Origin: Ancylobacter sp. Lp-2
Lineage (GTDB): Bacteria; Pseudomonadota; Alphaproteobacteria; Rhizobiales; Xanthobacteraceae
DNA: 64,000 nt
Assembly: GCF_020523795.1 (NCBI RefSeq)
Contig: NZ_JAJALI010000003.1
Location: forward strand, 124,001-188,000
Reading direction: 5' to 3'
Shown here: positions 28,406 through 39,258 of the stretch, one piece after another
How positions within the stretch are numbered: the stretch's first letter is position 1
Layout of the letters: each line of letters starts with the position of its first letter
Position numbers and translations under genes: made by a program
Notes under the pieces: model-generated
What the model saw: the letters and a program-made list of their open reading frames with translations, nothing else
Told to the model about the DNA's origin: nothing
Database searches by the model: none

Positions 28406-28828
28406 ATGATCATCGCGCAGCTCGATCTCCGCCTTGAGAATGACCTTGCGGAACTCGAGCCTCTGGTTCGGGCGCTCGACTTCTTCTGCGAGACGTCTGC
28501 GCTGCCGGAGAAGGTAGCACACCGCCTCACCATGGCGGTCGACGAGCTGATCAACAACGCCGTCGATTACGGCTATCCCGACCACCGGGCCGGCGAGATC
28601 ACGGTCTCGCTCCGCCATCGCGGAACGCAGGTGGAGATCGAGCTCGCCGACGATGGCGACGCCTTCGACCCGTTCACCGCGCCGGCTCCGGATCTGACCA
28701 GCCCGATCGAGGATCGGCGCATCGGCGGCCTCGGCGTGCATCTCATCCGCACGCTGGCGGCGAGCTTCGCCTACCGCCGCGACGGCGACCGCAACGTGGT
28801 GACGCTCGCCTTCACCCTCGACATCTAG
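28406..28828 (+). CDS. RsbW-like anti-sigma factor / serine kinase (GHKL ATPase)
   Basis: Predicted 140-residue cytoplasmic ATPase. The N-box is AVDELINNAVDYGY (Asp46, Glu47, Asn50, Asn51), G1 is ADDGDAFDP (82-89), and the G2 loop is GGLGVHLIRTL (107-117), so the ATP site is intact. The protein would phosphorylate the STAS protein encoded next to it and bind a second partner. No sigma factor is encoded in the window, so that partner is either elsewhere or is the permease's C-terminal domain or some other protein. It is convergent with the Na/Pi-type transporter. Confidence 0.9.
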   Translation: MIIAQLDLRLENDLAELEPLVRALDFFCETSALPEKVAHRLTMAVDELINNAVDYGYPDHRAGEITVSLRHRGTQVEIELADDGDAFDPFTAPAPDLTSPIEDRRIGGLGVHLIRTLAASFAYRRDGDRNVVTLAFTLDI

Positions 28829-28863
28829 AACACCGCCCACAGCAGCCAGCGAGAGCCCCACCG

Positions 28864-30444
28864 TCAGGCCCGGTACGCCTGGGTCAGGCTGTTCACCAGC
28901 TGGCGCGCCAGCCAGACGATGCGCTCGAACAGGATGGTCATGCGGAACAGCGCGTCCTGCTGCATCGGCGTGAGCGCGTGCTGCTCGGACAGCCGATGGC
29001 GCAGCGCCTCCATCACCTGGTCCCGGTGCCCGAGCAGGCTGAGCACCATTTCAGGGTCGTCGGCGCCGAGGCTTTCGCCGTGCTCGGCCACCGCGCCGAG
29101 CAGCGCGTGCAGCGCCTCGATGAGCCGCCGCGCGGTCGGCAGCGCCTGCGCCGGCCCGGCCACCTCGGCGAACTCGCCCAGCGCCTCGTGCAGGGCGCTG
29201 ACATTCATCGCCGCATCGTCGAGCAGTAGGGCCACCGAGACCTGACGCCGGCTCATCTGGCCGTCCAGAAGGGCGGCGAGATAGGCCTTGACGCTGCCGG
29301 CAAGAGCGACGCCCGCCACGCGCAACGTCGCCGGTGCTGGCGTTGTCGTGTCCGCCTCCTCGCGCACCTTGTCGAGCATCATCGGCAGCCGGTCGGCGAG
29401 GCGTGCCAGTTCGCGGACGGTCAGGTCGAGCGCGGCGGCGGGATCGGACAGCGATTCCCGCAGCAGGAAGGCCGGCTGCGCCAGTGTTTCGGCCGCGCTG
29501 GCCGGCAGCATGCGCTCCAGAAGCCGGCAGGTCGCGCCCTGCGCGAGCGCGGCGATGAAGGCGCCGCCGATCTGCGCCAAGAGGAAGATCACCGCGATCT
29601 GCGCCCGCGTGTCGCCATCGGCCGGCAACACGCCATCGAAGACGCCGGGAAAGACGGCGACGGCGACGCTCAGCGCCGCCAGCAGCAGCGAGCCGGCCCC
29701 CTTCTGCACCACCTGGATGGCGAAGATCGCCCGCCCGGCCATGGTCTCGCCCGGCACCATCAGCGCATTGTTGAGCATGCCGGCGGCATTGGCGCCGGCG
29801 ACCAGCGGCAACGCCGAGCCGAGGTCGAGCAGCCCGCCGCCGACCGCGGCGACAGCAACCGCCGCCGCGACCGAGGAGGACTGCGCCGCTACGGAGAAGC
29901 CGAAGCCGATCAGCGCCAGCAGCAGCGGATGCTCGAGCGCGACGTCCCACCACGGGTTGTGCATCAGCTCGTCGCGGATCGGGCCGACCGCGATTGAGAC
30001 CAGATGCATGCCGAACAGCAGTAGCCCCGCCCCCAGCGCCGCCTCCACCACATGGCGCATGCGGTCGCCACGGGCGAGCTTGAAATAGGTGATGAAGCCG
30101 CCGAGGCCGATCACCACCCCCGCCGCCGTCGAGGTGTCGATGGCGACGATCAGCGGCAGCAACGCGGTGCCGACATTCGCCCAGTTCGGCGCGCCCAGCG
30201 CCGGACCGGCCGGCAGCACGCCGCCGCGCACGAAGGACACGATGATCCACGACACCGCCGTCGAGCTCTGGGTGACGATGCCGGCAACGGTGCCGCTGAG
30301 CGCCACGCTCAGCGGCCCGCGCAGGGCGCGGGAAAACGCGGCACGGCCACGCCGGCCGACCAGCGGCACCAGATTGGCGGACAAGGAACGCACGCCGATG
30401 AAGAACAGGCCAAGGCCACTGAGCAGCAGCGCCAGGGTCGCCAT
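28864..30444 (-). CDS. Na/Pi cotransporter-family protein with C-terminal helical domain
   Basis: Predicted 526-residue membrane protein of the NptA/YjbB type. The two inverted repeats carry the family motifs TQSSTAVSWIIVS (near 58) and AAQSSSVAAAVAV. About eight hydrophobic segments end near residue 310. The remaining 200 residues are helical and resemble the PhoU-like tail of this family (FERIVWLARQLVNSL). Role: phosphate export or sodium-coupled phosphate movement. The ATG at 30444 begins MATLALLLSGLGLFFIG; upstream residues are not membrane-like. It is downstream of the receiver gene on the same strand, 147 bases away. Confidence 0.87.
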   Translation of the reverse strand: MATLALLLSGLGLFFIGVRSLSANLVPLVGRRGRAAFSRALRGPLSVALSGTVAGIVTQSSTAVSWIIVSFVRGGVLPAGPALGAPNWANVGTALLPLIVAIDTSTAAGVVIGLGGFITYFKLARGDRMRHVVEAALGAGLLLFGMHLVSIAVGPIRDELMHNPWWDVALEHPLLLALIGFGFSVAAQSSSVAAAVAVAAVGGGLLDLGSALPLVAGANAAGMLNNALMVPGETMAGRAIFAIQVVQKGAGSLLLAALSVAVAVFPGVFDGVLPADGDTRAQIAVIFLLAQIGGAFIAALAQGATCRLLERMLPASAAETLAQPAFLLRESLSDPAAALDLTVRELARLADRLPMMLDKVREEADTTTPAPATLRVAGVALAGSVKAYLAALLDGQMSRRQVSVALLLDDAAMNVSALHEALGEFAEVAGPAQALPTARRLIEALHALLGAVAEHGESLGADDPEMVLSLLGHRDQVMEALRHRLSEQHALTPMQQDALFRMTILFERIVWLARQLVNSLTQAYRA

Positions 30445-30591
30445 ACGCTCAGCGACCCCGCGGATATAAGAAAGGCATTCAGTTTCCCCGATGACGGACG
30501 GCAGGGCTAACGAAACGCCCACGCTTGCCGTCCTGTTCCAGCGGCACGTAGTGACAGTTTGATGACAGATGGTCCGTTTCGCGACAGCGGG

Positions 30592-30963
30592 TCATCCGGC
30601 CGGCGCCAGCAGCGCCCGGATCTTCTCCATCAGCCGCGGCAGTTCGACCGGCTTGGTGTCGAAATCGTCGCAGCCGGCCGCCAGCGCCGCCTGCCGGTCC
30701 TGCTCCATCGCGTGGGCGGTCAGGGCGATGACGGGAATCGCGGCCGTCTGGGGATCGGCCTTCACCCGCCGCGTCGCCTCCCAGCCGTCGAGCACCGGCA
30801 GGCTCATATCCATCAGGATGAGATCGGGCCGGCGCGATGTGGCGAGGTCCACCCCCTGCTGCCCGTCCACCGCCAGCAGCACCTCGAAGCCGTTGCGGGT
30901 GAGCCGTCGCGAGAGCATGTCGCGGTTCAACTCATTGTCCTCGACGAGGAGAATCGTCGCCAT
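30592..30963 (-). CDS. single-domain response regulator (CheY-like)
   Basis: Predicted 123-residue receiver with no output domain. Key residues are the acidic pair in LLVEDNELN, phospho-acceptor Asp52 in LILMDMSLPVLDG, Thr82 in IALTAHAM and Lys104 in DTKPVELPRL. It starts 5 bases after the hybrid kinase stop and is very likely co-translated and phosphorylated by it. With no output domain it must act by binding another protein. Confidence 0.93.
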   Translation of the reverse strand: MATILLVEDNELNRDMLSRRLTRNGFEVLLAVDGQQGVDLATSRRPDLILMDMSLPVLDGWEATRRVKADPQTAAIPVIALTAHAMEQDRQAALAAGCDDFDTKPVELPRLMEKIRALLAPAG

Positions 30964-30968
30964 GCCCG

Positions 30969-33362
<2,394 letters not shown>

Positions 33363-33404
33363 GCATTTGCGCCACCGACCGCTGGAGCCGAGGGCGATTC
33401 CGGC

Positions 33405-34574
33405 CTAGATCACATCGAAGGTCAAAAGGATGGCCGCCATGTCGTCCGATTGCGGCTCGCCGGCCTCGAAGGCACGCACCGCCTCGACCATCGACCGCAA
33501 GCAGGCCTGCCCGCCCGAGCCCGCGGCCAGCAGCTCGCCGATCGGTGCCTCGCCATAGAGCGTCCCGGCCGGGTCCTGCGCCTCGGTGAACCCGTCGGTG
33601 ACGATGAGCAGGCGGTCGCCCGGCGTCAGCTCGGCGCGGTCCGCCCGGTAGGCGAAGCCCTCGACGATACCCAGCGCCGGCCCGCCGCCGCCGCCGAGCC
33701 GTGCGACCGAGCCGTCGGTCCGCGCGAGATAGGGCGGCACATGGCCGGCCCGCACATAAGCGAGCACGCCGGTGGCGAGATCGACGCTGACCAGCGCGAA
33801 GGTGACGAACATGCAGCTGGCATTGCCGCGCGCCAGCGCCTCGTTGACCAGCCCGACCGCCCTCGCCGGATCGGCGAACAGCTCCGGCGCGTCCGGCCGC
33901 GCGGCGAGCGCGCGGAACAGAGCATGGGTGCGCGCCATCATCAGCGCCGCGCCGGCCCCCTTGTCGGAGACGTCGCCGAGCGCCAGCACGATCTGGTCGT
34001 CGCCGATGAAGAAATAATCGACGAGATCGCCGCCGACTTCCTTTGCCGGCTCCAGCAGTGCCGCGACGGCGATCTGCCGCCCCACCGCCTCCCCGGCGAA
34101 GGGCGGCGGCACCAGGGCCAGCTGGAGCGTACGCGCCTCGTTCAGCTCGGCCTGCTTGCGCTTGAGTTCGTCGCGGGTGCGATCGCGCAGCACCTTCTTC
34201 TCCAGCGTGGCGAGCACGCGGGCCCGCAGCAGCGTCGGGTTGAAGGGCTTGAAGATGAAGTCGTCGGCACCGAGCTCGATGCAGCGCACCACCGGGTCGA
34301 GCTCGTTGAGCGCGGAGACCACGATCACCGGCAGATCGTTCAGCCGGCCGTCGGCGCGTAGCGCCTCCAGCACGCCGAAGCCGTCGAGCTCCGGCATCAT
34401 GATGTCGAGCAGCACGAGATCGTAGGGCGTCTTGGCGATGGCCGCCAGCGCCTCGTGGCCATTGGCGGCCTCGTCGATGCGGCTCAGGCCGAGCCGGCGC
34501 AGGCGACGGGCCAGCAGGTCGCGATTCTCAGCCACGTCGTCGACCACCAGAATGGCCGCATTCTGGTCCACCAT
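33405..34574 (-). CDS. receiver-PP2C serine phosphatase (RsbU/SpoIIE type)
   Basis: Predicted 389-residue response regulator with phosphatase output. Residues 8-125 are a receiver with Asp57 in VLLDIMMPELDG. After a short coiled linker (KRKQAELNEARTLQLALVP), residues 170-389 form a SpoIIE-like PP2C domain: EVGGDLVDYFFIGDD, LALGDVSDKGAGAA, YVRAGHVPPYL, LLIVTDGFTEAQ and SDDMAAILL, which contain the metal-binding Asp residues. Such enzymes dephosphorylate STAS proteins. The ATG at 34574 is chosen since the receiver starts just after. The likely target is the STAS protein at 28042-28374, encoded about 5 kb away on the other strand. Confidence 0.92.
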   Translation of the reverse strand: MVDQNAAILVVDDVAENRDLLARRLRRLGLSRIDEAANGHEALAAIAKTPYDLVLLDIMMPELDGFGVLEALRADGRLNDLPVIVVSALNELDPVVRCIELGADDFIFKPFNPTLLRARVLATLEKKVLRDRTRDELKRKQAELNEARTLQLALVPPPFAGEAVGRQIAVAALLEPAKEVGGDLVDYFFIGDDQIVLALGDVSDKGAGAALMMARTHALFRALAARPDAPELFADPARAVGLVNEALARGNASCMFVTFALVSVDLATGVLAYVRAGHVPPYLARTDGSVARLGGGGGPALGIVEGFAYRADRAELTPGDRLLIVTDGFTEAQDPAGTLYGEAPIGELLAAGSGGQACLRSMVEAVRAFEAGEPQSDDMAAILLTFDVI

Positions 34575-34726
34575 GCCCGCGACACCACCGTACTGCGCTT
34601 GATAGGAAGGCGCCGAACGACGCCGGGCGGGACTATCCGCGCAATCGGCCGGCTTCGCAACGGCCTGAATGCGCCGGAACCCCCTCGCCCCCTCCGGCAT
34701 TCACAGACGGAGAGCGGAGGGTTTCC

Positions 34727-34915
34727 ATGCTGACGATCATCGTGCTGATCCTGATCCTGGTACTGCTGGGCGGTGGCTATGCCGGCCACCGGGCCTATGG
34801 GCTGCGTGGCCTCATCGGCGTGCTGGTGATCGTGCTGCTGGTGCTCGCCGTGCTCGGCTTCGTCAGCGACGAGATCGCCGTCGGGCCCGGCGTCGCGCCG
34901 ATCATGCGGGAATAG
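34727..34915 (+). CDS. small membrane protein, DUF3309-like
   Basis: Predicted 62-residue protein with two hydrophobic helices: LTIIVLILILVLLGGGYAG at the start and GLIGVLVIVLLVLAVLGFV in the middle, joined by a short Arg-containing loop. It resembles small DUF3309-type membrane proteins, whose function is not known. GGAGGG precedes the ATG. It is divergent from the phosphatase gene and convergent with the dehydrogenase operon. Confidence 0.7.
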   Translation: MLTIIVLILILVLLGGGYAGHRAYGLRGLIGVLVIVLLVLAVLGFVSDEIAVGPGVAPIMRE

Positions 34916-34919
34916 ACGG

Positions 34920-35657
34920 TCAGCGTGCCGTCCAGCCGCCATCGACCCGCAGGCTGTCGCCGGTGACGAAGCGGGCGCCGGGCGAGACGAGAAAGAGGAT
35001 CGCCTCGGCGATGTCCTCCGGCACCGGCAGATCGTTCAGCGGCACCATGTCGTAGACGAAGCGCTTGAACTCGGGGTCCTCGAACATGCCCTGCGTCATC
35101 GGCGTCACCACGAAGGTCGGGGCCACCGCGACGACGCGGATGCCGCGCGGCGCCAACTCCACCGCCATCGCCTTGGTGAGCCCCTCCACCGCATGCTTGG
35201 TCATGCAGTAGACGGTGCGCTTGGGCGAACCCACATGGCCCATCTGCGAGGACATGTTGACGATGACGCCGCCGGCTCCCATCGCCCGCGCCGCCGCCCG
35301 CGCGACGCGGTAGACCGAGCGGATGTTGAGGTCGATCATCCAGTCGAGCGTCTCGTCGTCGACATCGACCATCATTTTCGGGCGGTTGCCGCCGGCATTG
35401 TTCACGAGGATGTCGAGATCGGTCATCGCCTGGAGGCAGGCGAGGAACGCCTCGTCGCGCACATCGGCGGCGAGCGGCTCGATGCGCCCCTCGCCTTCCG
35501 CCGCCAGCGTGTCGAGATCCGCCTGCGTGCGGGCGACCGCGATCACCTTCGCGCCCGCCTGCGCCAGGGCCAGCGCCGTCGCCCGGCCGATGCCGCGACC
35601 GGCGCCGGTGACCAGTGCCGTCTTTCCGTCCAGCCTCGCGGCGTCCAGCCTCGCCAT
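34920..35657 (-). CDS. short-chain dehydrogenase/reductase
   Basis: Predicted 245-residue NAD(P)-dependent oxidoreductase. The cofactor motif is TGAGRGIGRA (17-26), followed by NNAGGNRP; the catalytic set is Ser in NMSSQMGHVG and the YCMTK motif (Tyr, Lys) near residue 155. It is the last of a four-gene minus-strand operon (alpha/beta hydrolase, 3-hydroxyacid dehydrogenase, GlcG-like protein, this gene) with gaps of only a few bases. Substrate unknown, probably a hydroxyacid or alcohol in the same catabolic route. Confidence 0.9.
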   Translation of the reverse strand: MARLDAARLDGKTALVTGAGRGIGRATALALAQAGAKVIAVARTQADLDTLAAEGEGRIEPLAADVRDEAFLACLQAMTDLDILVNNAGGNRPKMMVDVDDETLDWMIDLNIRSVYRVARAAARAMGAGGVIVNMSSQMGHVGSPKRTVYCMTKHAVEGLTKAMAVELAPRGIRVVAVAPTFVVTPMTQGMFEDPEFKRFVYDMVPLNDLPVPEDIAEAILFLVSPGARFVTGDSLRVDGGWTAR

Positions 35658-35660
35658 CGC

Positions 35661-36101
35661 TCAGCGCTCCTCGATGTCCGGCACGAGGCCGGCCGCCTCG
35701 ATGCCGGCGATGGCACAGAGCTCGTCGATGTCGGACGTGTCGCCGCTGATACCGACCGCGCCGATGATCGGTCCGCCGGGTCGCTCGCGCACCAGCACGC
35801 CGCCGGGCACCGGCACCACCCGGCCATCGGTGGCGGCGGCGAGCGCGGTGAAGAAGCCGCCCATCTTCGCCGCCCGCGCCGCCAGCCCGCGCGAGGAGAT
35901 GCCCATGCCGAGCGCACCCCACGCCTTGCCATAGGCGATCTCGAAGCGGGCGATGCCGCTGCCGTCCTCGCGGCGCACCAGCTTCACATGGCCGCCGGCG
36001 TCGAGCACCACCACGGTGAGCGGCTGGGCGCTGCGCGTGCGGGCGTCCTCCAGCGCCACGCGGCCGATGATGTCGGCCCGGTCGAGGGTGAGCTCGCCCA
36101 T
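35661..36101 (-). CDS. GlcG/HbpS-family protein
   Basis: Predicted 146-residue cytoplasmic protein of the haem-degrading/GlcG domain family. Typical sequence includes LTVVVLDAGGHVKLVRRED, GALGMGISSRG and IIGAVGISGDTSDIDE. The family occurs in catabolic operons, for example beside glycolate and diol dehydrogenases, but its biochemical role is mostly unclear. It is wedged between two dehydrogenase genes with 1 and 3 bases between stops and starts, so it is part of their operon. Confidence 0.88.
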   Translation of the reverse strand: MGELTLDRADIIGRVALEDARTRSAQPLTVVVLDAGGHVKLVRREDGSGIARFEIAYGKAWGALGMGISSRGLAARAAKMGGFFTALAAATDGRVVPVPGGVLVRERPGGPIIGAVGISGDTSDIDELCAIAGIEAAGLVPDIEER

Positions 36102-36102
36102 C

Positions 36103-37023
36103 TCAGTCCCCCTTGCTGCCGTCTTTGCCGCGTGCGCCGGTCATGCCCTTGAGCACCGCGAACAGCGAGGCGGTGTCCTCCTTACCGCGCCCTTCCGCCA
36201 GCGCGGCGAAATAGAAGGGCAGGCTCGCCGCCATCAGCGGTGTCGGGCTGCGCATCTCGCGGGCGAAGTCCATGATGAGCTGCAGGTCCTTGATGTAGAT
36301 ATCCATCTTCATCGTGGCCGGCTCGTAGCGCTCCTCGATCATCATCGGCGCCCGTACGTCGAACATGCGCGAGCCGCCCGCACCCGGCCGGATCGCGTCA
36401 TAGACGAGGTTGAGGTCGAGCCCGGCGCGCTCGGCGAGCAGCAGCGCCTCGGCGGTCGAGAGGTTGTGGATCGTCACCAGGAGATTGGCGATGTATTTCA
36501 GCTTCATGCCGGTGCCGAACGCACCGCAATAGCGGACGTCGCGGGCAAAGCCGGCGAAGGCCGCCTCCACCTTGCGGAACGCCGCCTCCTCGCCGCTGGC
36601 ATAGATGGAGAGGTCGCGCTTCGCCGCCTGCGCGCCGGTGCCGCTGACCGGGCAGTCGAGCACATCGGCACCCTCTGCCTCCAGCGCGGCGCGGCAGGCC
36701 TCCTTGGCGTCGATGGGCAGCGTGCCCATCTCGCACACCACCGCACCGGGGCGCAGCGCCTCGGCGATCTCCTTCGTCACCGCCTCCAGCGCCTTCACCG
36801 AGGGCAGCGCCAGCAGCAGGATGTCGGCCGCCTCGGCCACCTCGCGCGCCGAGCCGACCGGCGTGCCGCCCTGCCCTGCCAGCGTCGCCATGGCCTCGTC
36901 GGCGACATCGGTGCCGACGACGCCGAACCCGGCGTCCAGCAGGTTCTTCGCATAGGCCGAACCCATGATGCCGAGACCGATGATGCCGACGGTCCCCTTG
37001 GTCTCACTCGTCACGCGCGTCAC
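36103..37023 (-). CDS. 3-hydroxyisobutyrate dehydrogenase-like (beta-hydroxyacid) dehydrogenase
   Basis: Predicted 306-residue NAD(P)-dependent enzyme. It has the Rossmann motif IIGLGIMGSAYAKNL, the family signature DCPVSGTGAQAAKRDL (substrate binding) and the catalytic Lys region GTGMKLKYIANLL. It oxidises a beta-hydroxyacid to a semialdehyde or reduces one. No ATG is near the Rossmann motif; the GTG at 37023 overlaps the preceding stop in GTGA and is preferred over a second GTG at 37014. Translation is probably coupled to the hydrolase gene upstream. Confidence 0.9.
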   Translation of the reverse strand: MTRVTSETKGTVGIIGLGIMGSAYAKNLLDAGFGVVGTDVADEAMATLAGQGGTPVGSAREVAEAADILLLALPSVKALEAVTKEIAEALRPGAVVCEMGTLPIDAKEACRAALEAEGADVLDCPVSGTGAQAAKRDLSIYASGEEAAFRKVEAAFAGFARDVRYCGAFGTGMKLKYIANLLVTIHNLSTAEALLLAERAGLDLNLVYDAIRPGAGGSRMFDVRAPMMIEERYEPATMKMDIYIKDLQLIMDFAREMRSPTPLMAASLPFYFAALAEGRGKEDTASLFAVLKGMTGARGKDGSKGD

Positions 37024-37883
37024 TCCGCCGCTTGCCTGGAAATGTCGAGAAACTCCGCCACCCGCGCATTGAAGCCGGCGACGTCCTCCATATTGGCGAT
37101 ATGCGCCACGCCGGGCAGGCTCACATGGGTCGCGCCGGGTGTCGCCGCGGCCATGGCGCGCATCGCCTCCGCCGGCGCCGCGCCGTCCTCGGCGCCGCCG
37201 ATGTAGAGCGTCTCGGACGTCAGGCGCGGCAGATGGCGCAGATAGTCGAGCCGCTTCAGCGCCTCGGCGCAGCCGATATAGCCGACCGGCGAGGTCGCCA
37301 GCACCATGCGGGCGGCGCGGTCCACCACTTCCGGCCGGTCCTGTCGCGTCGGCGCGGTGAACCAGCGCTCCATGGTGCCGGCGAGGATCGCGCCCATGCC
37401 GCCCGCCTCGACCGCCGCGATGCGCTGGTCCCAGCCGGCGACGAAGGGAGGCGGGGCATCGGCCCGCGCATCGGCGCAGATCAGCCGGTTCACCCGCTCG
37501 GGGTGGGCGAGACCAACGCCGAGCGCTGTCATGCCACCCATGGAGAGGCCGAGCACATCGGCCTGCCGCACGTCGAAATGGTCCATCACCGCGATGAAAT
37601 CCGCCACCAGCATGTCGAAGCTGTAGGGCCCGGCCGGCGCGCTGCTGCGCCCATGCCCGCGCGTGTCGTAGCGCAGCACGCGGTAGCTGCGGGTGAGGAA
37701 GGGGATCTGGTCGTCCCACATGGTGAGATCGGCGGCCAGCGAGTTCGACAGCACGATCCAGGGCAGGTGCACGGCGCCGTCCACGCGCACGGCGAGTTGC
37801 GCCTCGCCCGAGACGACGCGGTCCGTGATGCCGGCGTTCGTGATGGCAGTGTTGGTGCTGCCCGTCCCCTCGACTTGGTTCAT
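37020..37883 (-). CDS. alpha/beta hydrolase, 3-oxoadipate enol-lactonase-like
   Basis: Predicted 287-residue serine hydrolase. The nucleophile elbow is LGLSMGGM with Ser114; RYDTRGHGRSSAP and IVLSNSLAADLTMWDDQIP are typical of PcaD-like lactonases; the final His is in PGVAHIANMED. It would open a lactone or hydrolyse an ester. The N-terminal 20 residues are Thr/Asn-rich with no signal. It is the first gene of the four-gene operon, divergent from the cyclase-family operon across a 345-base gap. Confidence 0.87.
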   Translation of the reverse strand: MNQVEGTGSTNTAITNAGITDRVVSGEAQLAVRVDGAVHLPWIVLSNSLAADLTMWDDQIPFLTRSYRVLRYDTRGHGRSSAPAGPYSFDMLVADFIAVMDHFDVRQADVLGLSMGGMTALGVGLAHPERVNRLICADARADAPPPFVAGWDQRIAAVEAGGMGAILAGTMERWFTAPTRQDRPEVVDRAARMVLATSPVGYIGCAEALKRLDYLRHLPRLTSETLYIGGAEDGAAPAEAMRAMAAATPGATHVSLPGVAHIANMEDVAGFNARVAEFLDISRQAAE

Positions 37884-38228
37884 GGGGTGTCTCCTCTCCA
37901 TTGTCTTTGCGGGGCGTTTGCCGCCTCCGGCCCGTCGCGACGCTAAAGGCGCCCCGCGCGGGCGGCGAAACCATATGTTCTGATCCGCGCGATCACGATT
38001 GCTGATCGCCGCCCGACGTTGGCGTTCGCCCGGCGGGATATGCGCCTCCCCCACTTTCTTGCCGCTCCGGACGATTGACAAACCCGGCGCGCCGATCTGA
38101 TATTTATCAGACGATAAACAAATCGGATGCGGTTGCAAGCCCTGTCATCGCTACGCGGACAGCCGCACCCCGACCCGGCGGACGCCAACCGCCCGGCTGC
38201 GCAAAAATCGAAAAAAGTGAGGAAACCC
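37884..38228. other. divergent regulatory region
   Basis: The 345 bases between the alpha/beta hydrolase (leftward) and the cyclase-family gene (rightward) hold no supported gene. The right half has a promoter and palindrome, listed separately. The left part includes GATC-rich sequence around 37982-38008 (GATCCGCGCGATCACGATT), which may be a second regulatory site; I cannot assign it. Confidence 0.6.
38075..38118 (+). promoter_or_regulatory. promoter with TTTATC-N4-GATAAA operator (site A)
   Basis: A TTGACA box at 38075-38080 is followed about 17-18 bases later by a weak -10 (around 38098-38104). TTTATC (38103-38108) and GATAAA (38113-38118) are exact reverse complements around AGAC and cover the -10/start region, where a repressor would block RNA polymerase. 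It drives the cyclase-BKACE-Gfo-SDR operon. The same palindrome occurs at 42155, 48925 and, imperfectly, 48856. Confidence 0.7.
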
Positions 38229-39182
38229 ATGGATATCGACGTCGGACTCGCCGCCATCGAAGAAGCCTCGCGCAAGCTCTCCAACTGGGGACGCTGGGGC
38301 AAGGACGACCACAGCGGCACGCTCAACCATGTCACGCCGCAGGACATCGTCGAGGCCGCCGGACTCATCAAGACCGGTCGGGTGTTCTCGCTCGGCATCC
38401 CGCTCGACCGCGAGGGACCGCAGAACGGCCTGTTCGGCGGGCGCTTCAACCCGATCCACCAGATGCTCGCCACCGGCACCGACGCCATCACCGGCCAGCA
38501 GGACTGGAACAAGATCCGCTATGCCGACGACACGCTGAACCTCTGCGTGCAGGGCGCCACCCACTGGGACGCGCTCGGCCACATCTTCTACGAGGACAAG
38601 GCCTATAACGGCCACGATCCGCGCCACATCAACGCGCGCGGGCTCAACGTGCTCGGCATCGAGCATTCCAAGTCGAAGATGAACGGGCGCGGCGTGCTGC
38701 TCGACATCGCCCGCTTTCGCGACGTCGACTGGCTCAAGGACGGCGAGAGCATCTCCAATGACGAGCTCGACGCCTGCGCCAAGAAGCAGGGCGTGGAGAT
38801 CCGCCGCGCCGATTTCGTCATCGTCCGCACCGGCCAGATGGAACGCTGCCTCGCCGAGGGCGAATGGGGTGGCTATGCCGGCGGCGACGCGCCGGGCGTG
38901 AAGTTCGAGAACTGCTACTGGTGCCACGAGAAGGAGGTCGCGGCGATCTGCTCCGACACCTGGGGCGTCGAGGTGCGGCCGAACGAGACCACCGAGGCCA
39001 ACCAGCCCTGGCACTGGGTGGTGATCCCCGCCATGGGCCTGTGCATGGGCGAGATCTTCTACCTGAAGGAGCTCGCCGAGGACTGCGCGAAGGACGGCGT
39101 GTACGAGTTCTTCTTCTGCGGCCCGCCGCTGATCATCACCGGCGGCACCGGCTCGCCGATCAACCCGCAGGCGATCAAGTAG
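38229..39182 (+). CDS. cyclase-family (PF04199-type) metal-dependent hydrolase
   Basis: Predicted 317-residue enzyme of the kynurenine formamidase/isatin hydrolase superfamily. The metal motif HxDxxxH is in ATHWDALGH (His112, Asp114, His118), with another likely ligand in the acidic region near ICSDTWGVEV. Members hydrolyse amide or lactam bonds. The length of about 317 matches the larger subgroup annotated as cyclase-family protein. The ATG at 38229 begins MDIDVG; upstream sequence is promoter. It is the first gene of a four-gene catabolic operon. Confidence 0.87.
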   Translation: MDIDVGLAAIEEASRKLSNWGRWGKDDHSGTLNHVTPQDIVEAAGLIKTGRVFSLGIPLDREGPQNGLFGGRFNPIHQMLATGTDAITGQQDWNKIRYADDTLNLCVQGATHWDALGHIFYEDKAYNGHDPRHINARGLNVLGIEHSKSKMNGRGVLLDIARFRDVDWLKDGESISNDELDACAKKQGVEIRRADFVIVRTGQMERCLAEGEWGGYAGGDAPGVKFENCYWCHEKEVAAICSDTWGVEVRPNETTEANQPWHWVVIPAMGLCMGEIFYLKELAEDCAKDGVYEFFFCGPPLIITGGTGSPINPQAIK

Positions 39183-39258
39183 CGCCCGTCACCGGACGAC
39201 ATCGCCGGGCGGCGCGGGAATGCGCCGTCCCTCGCCGCTCTCATCATCGGAGCCGACC

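Noticed and set aside
35661-36101. Secreted haem-binding protein HbpS
   Set aside because: There is no signal peptide and the gene is embedded in a dehydrogenase operon, so only the broader GlcG/HbpS family is claimed.
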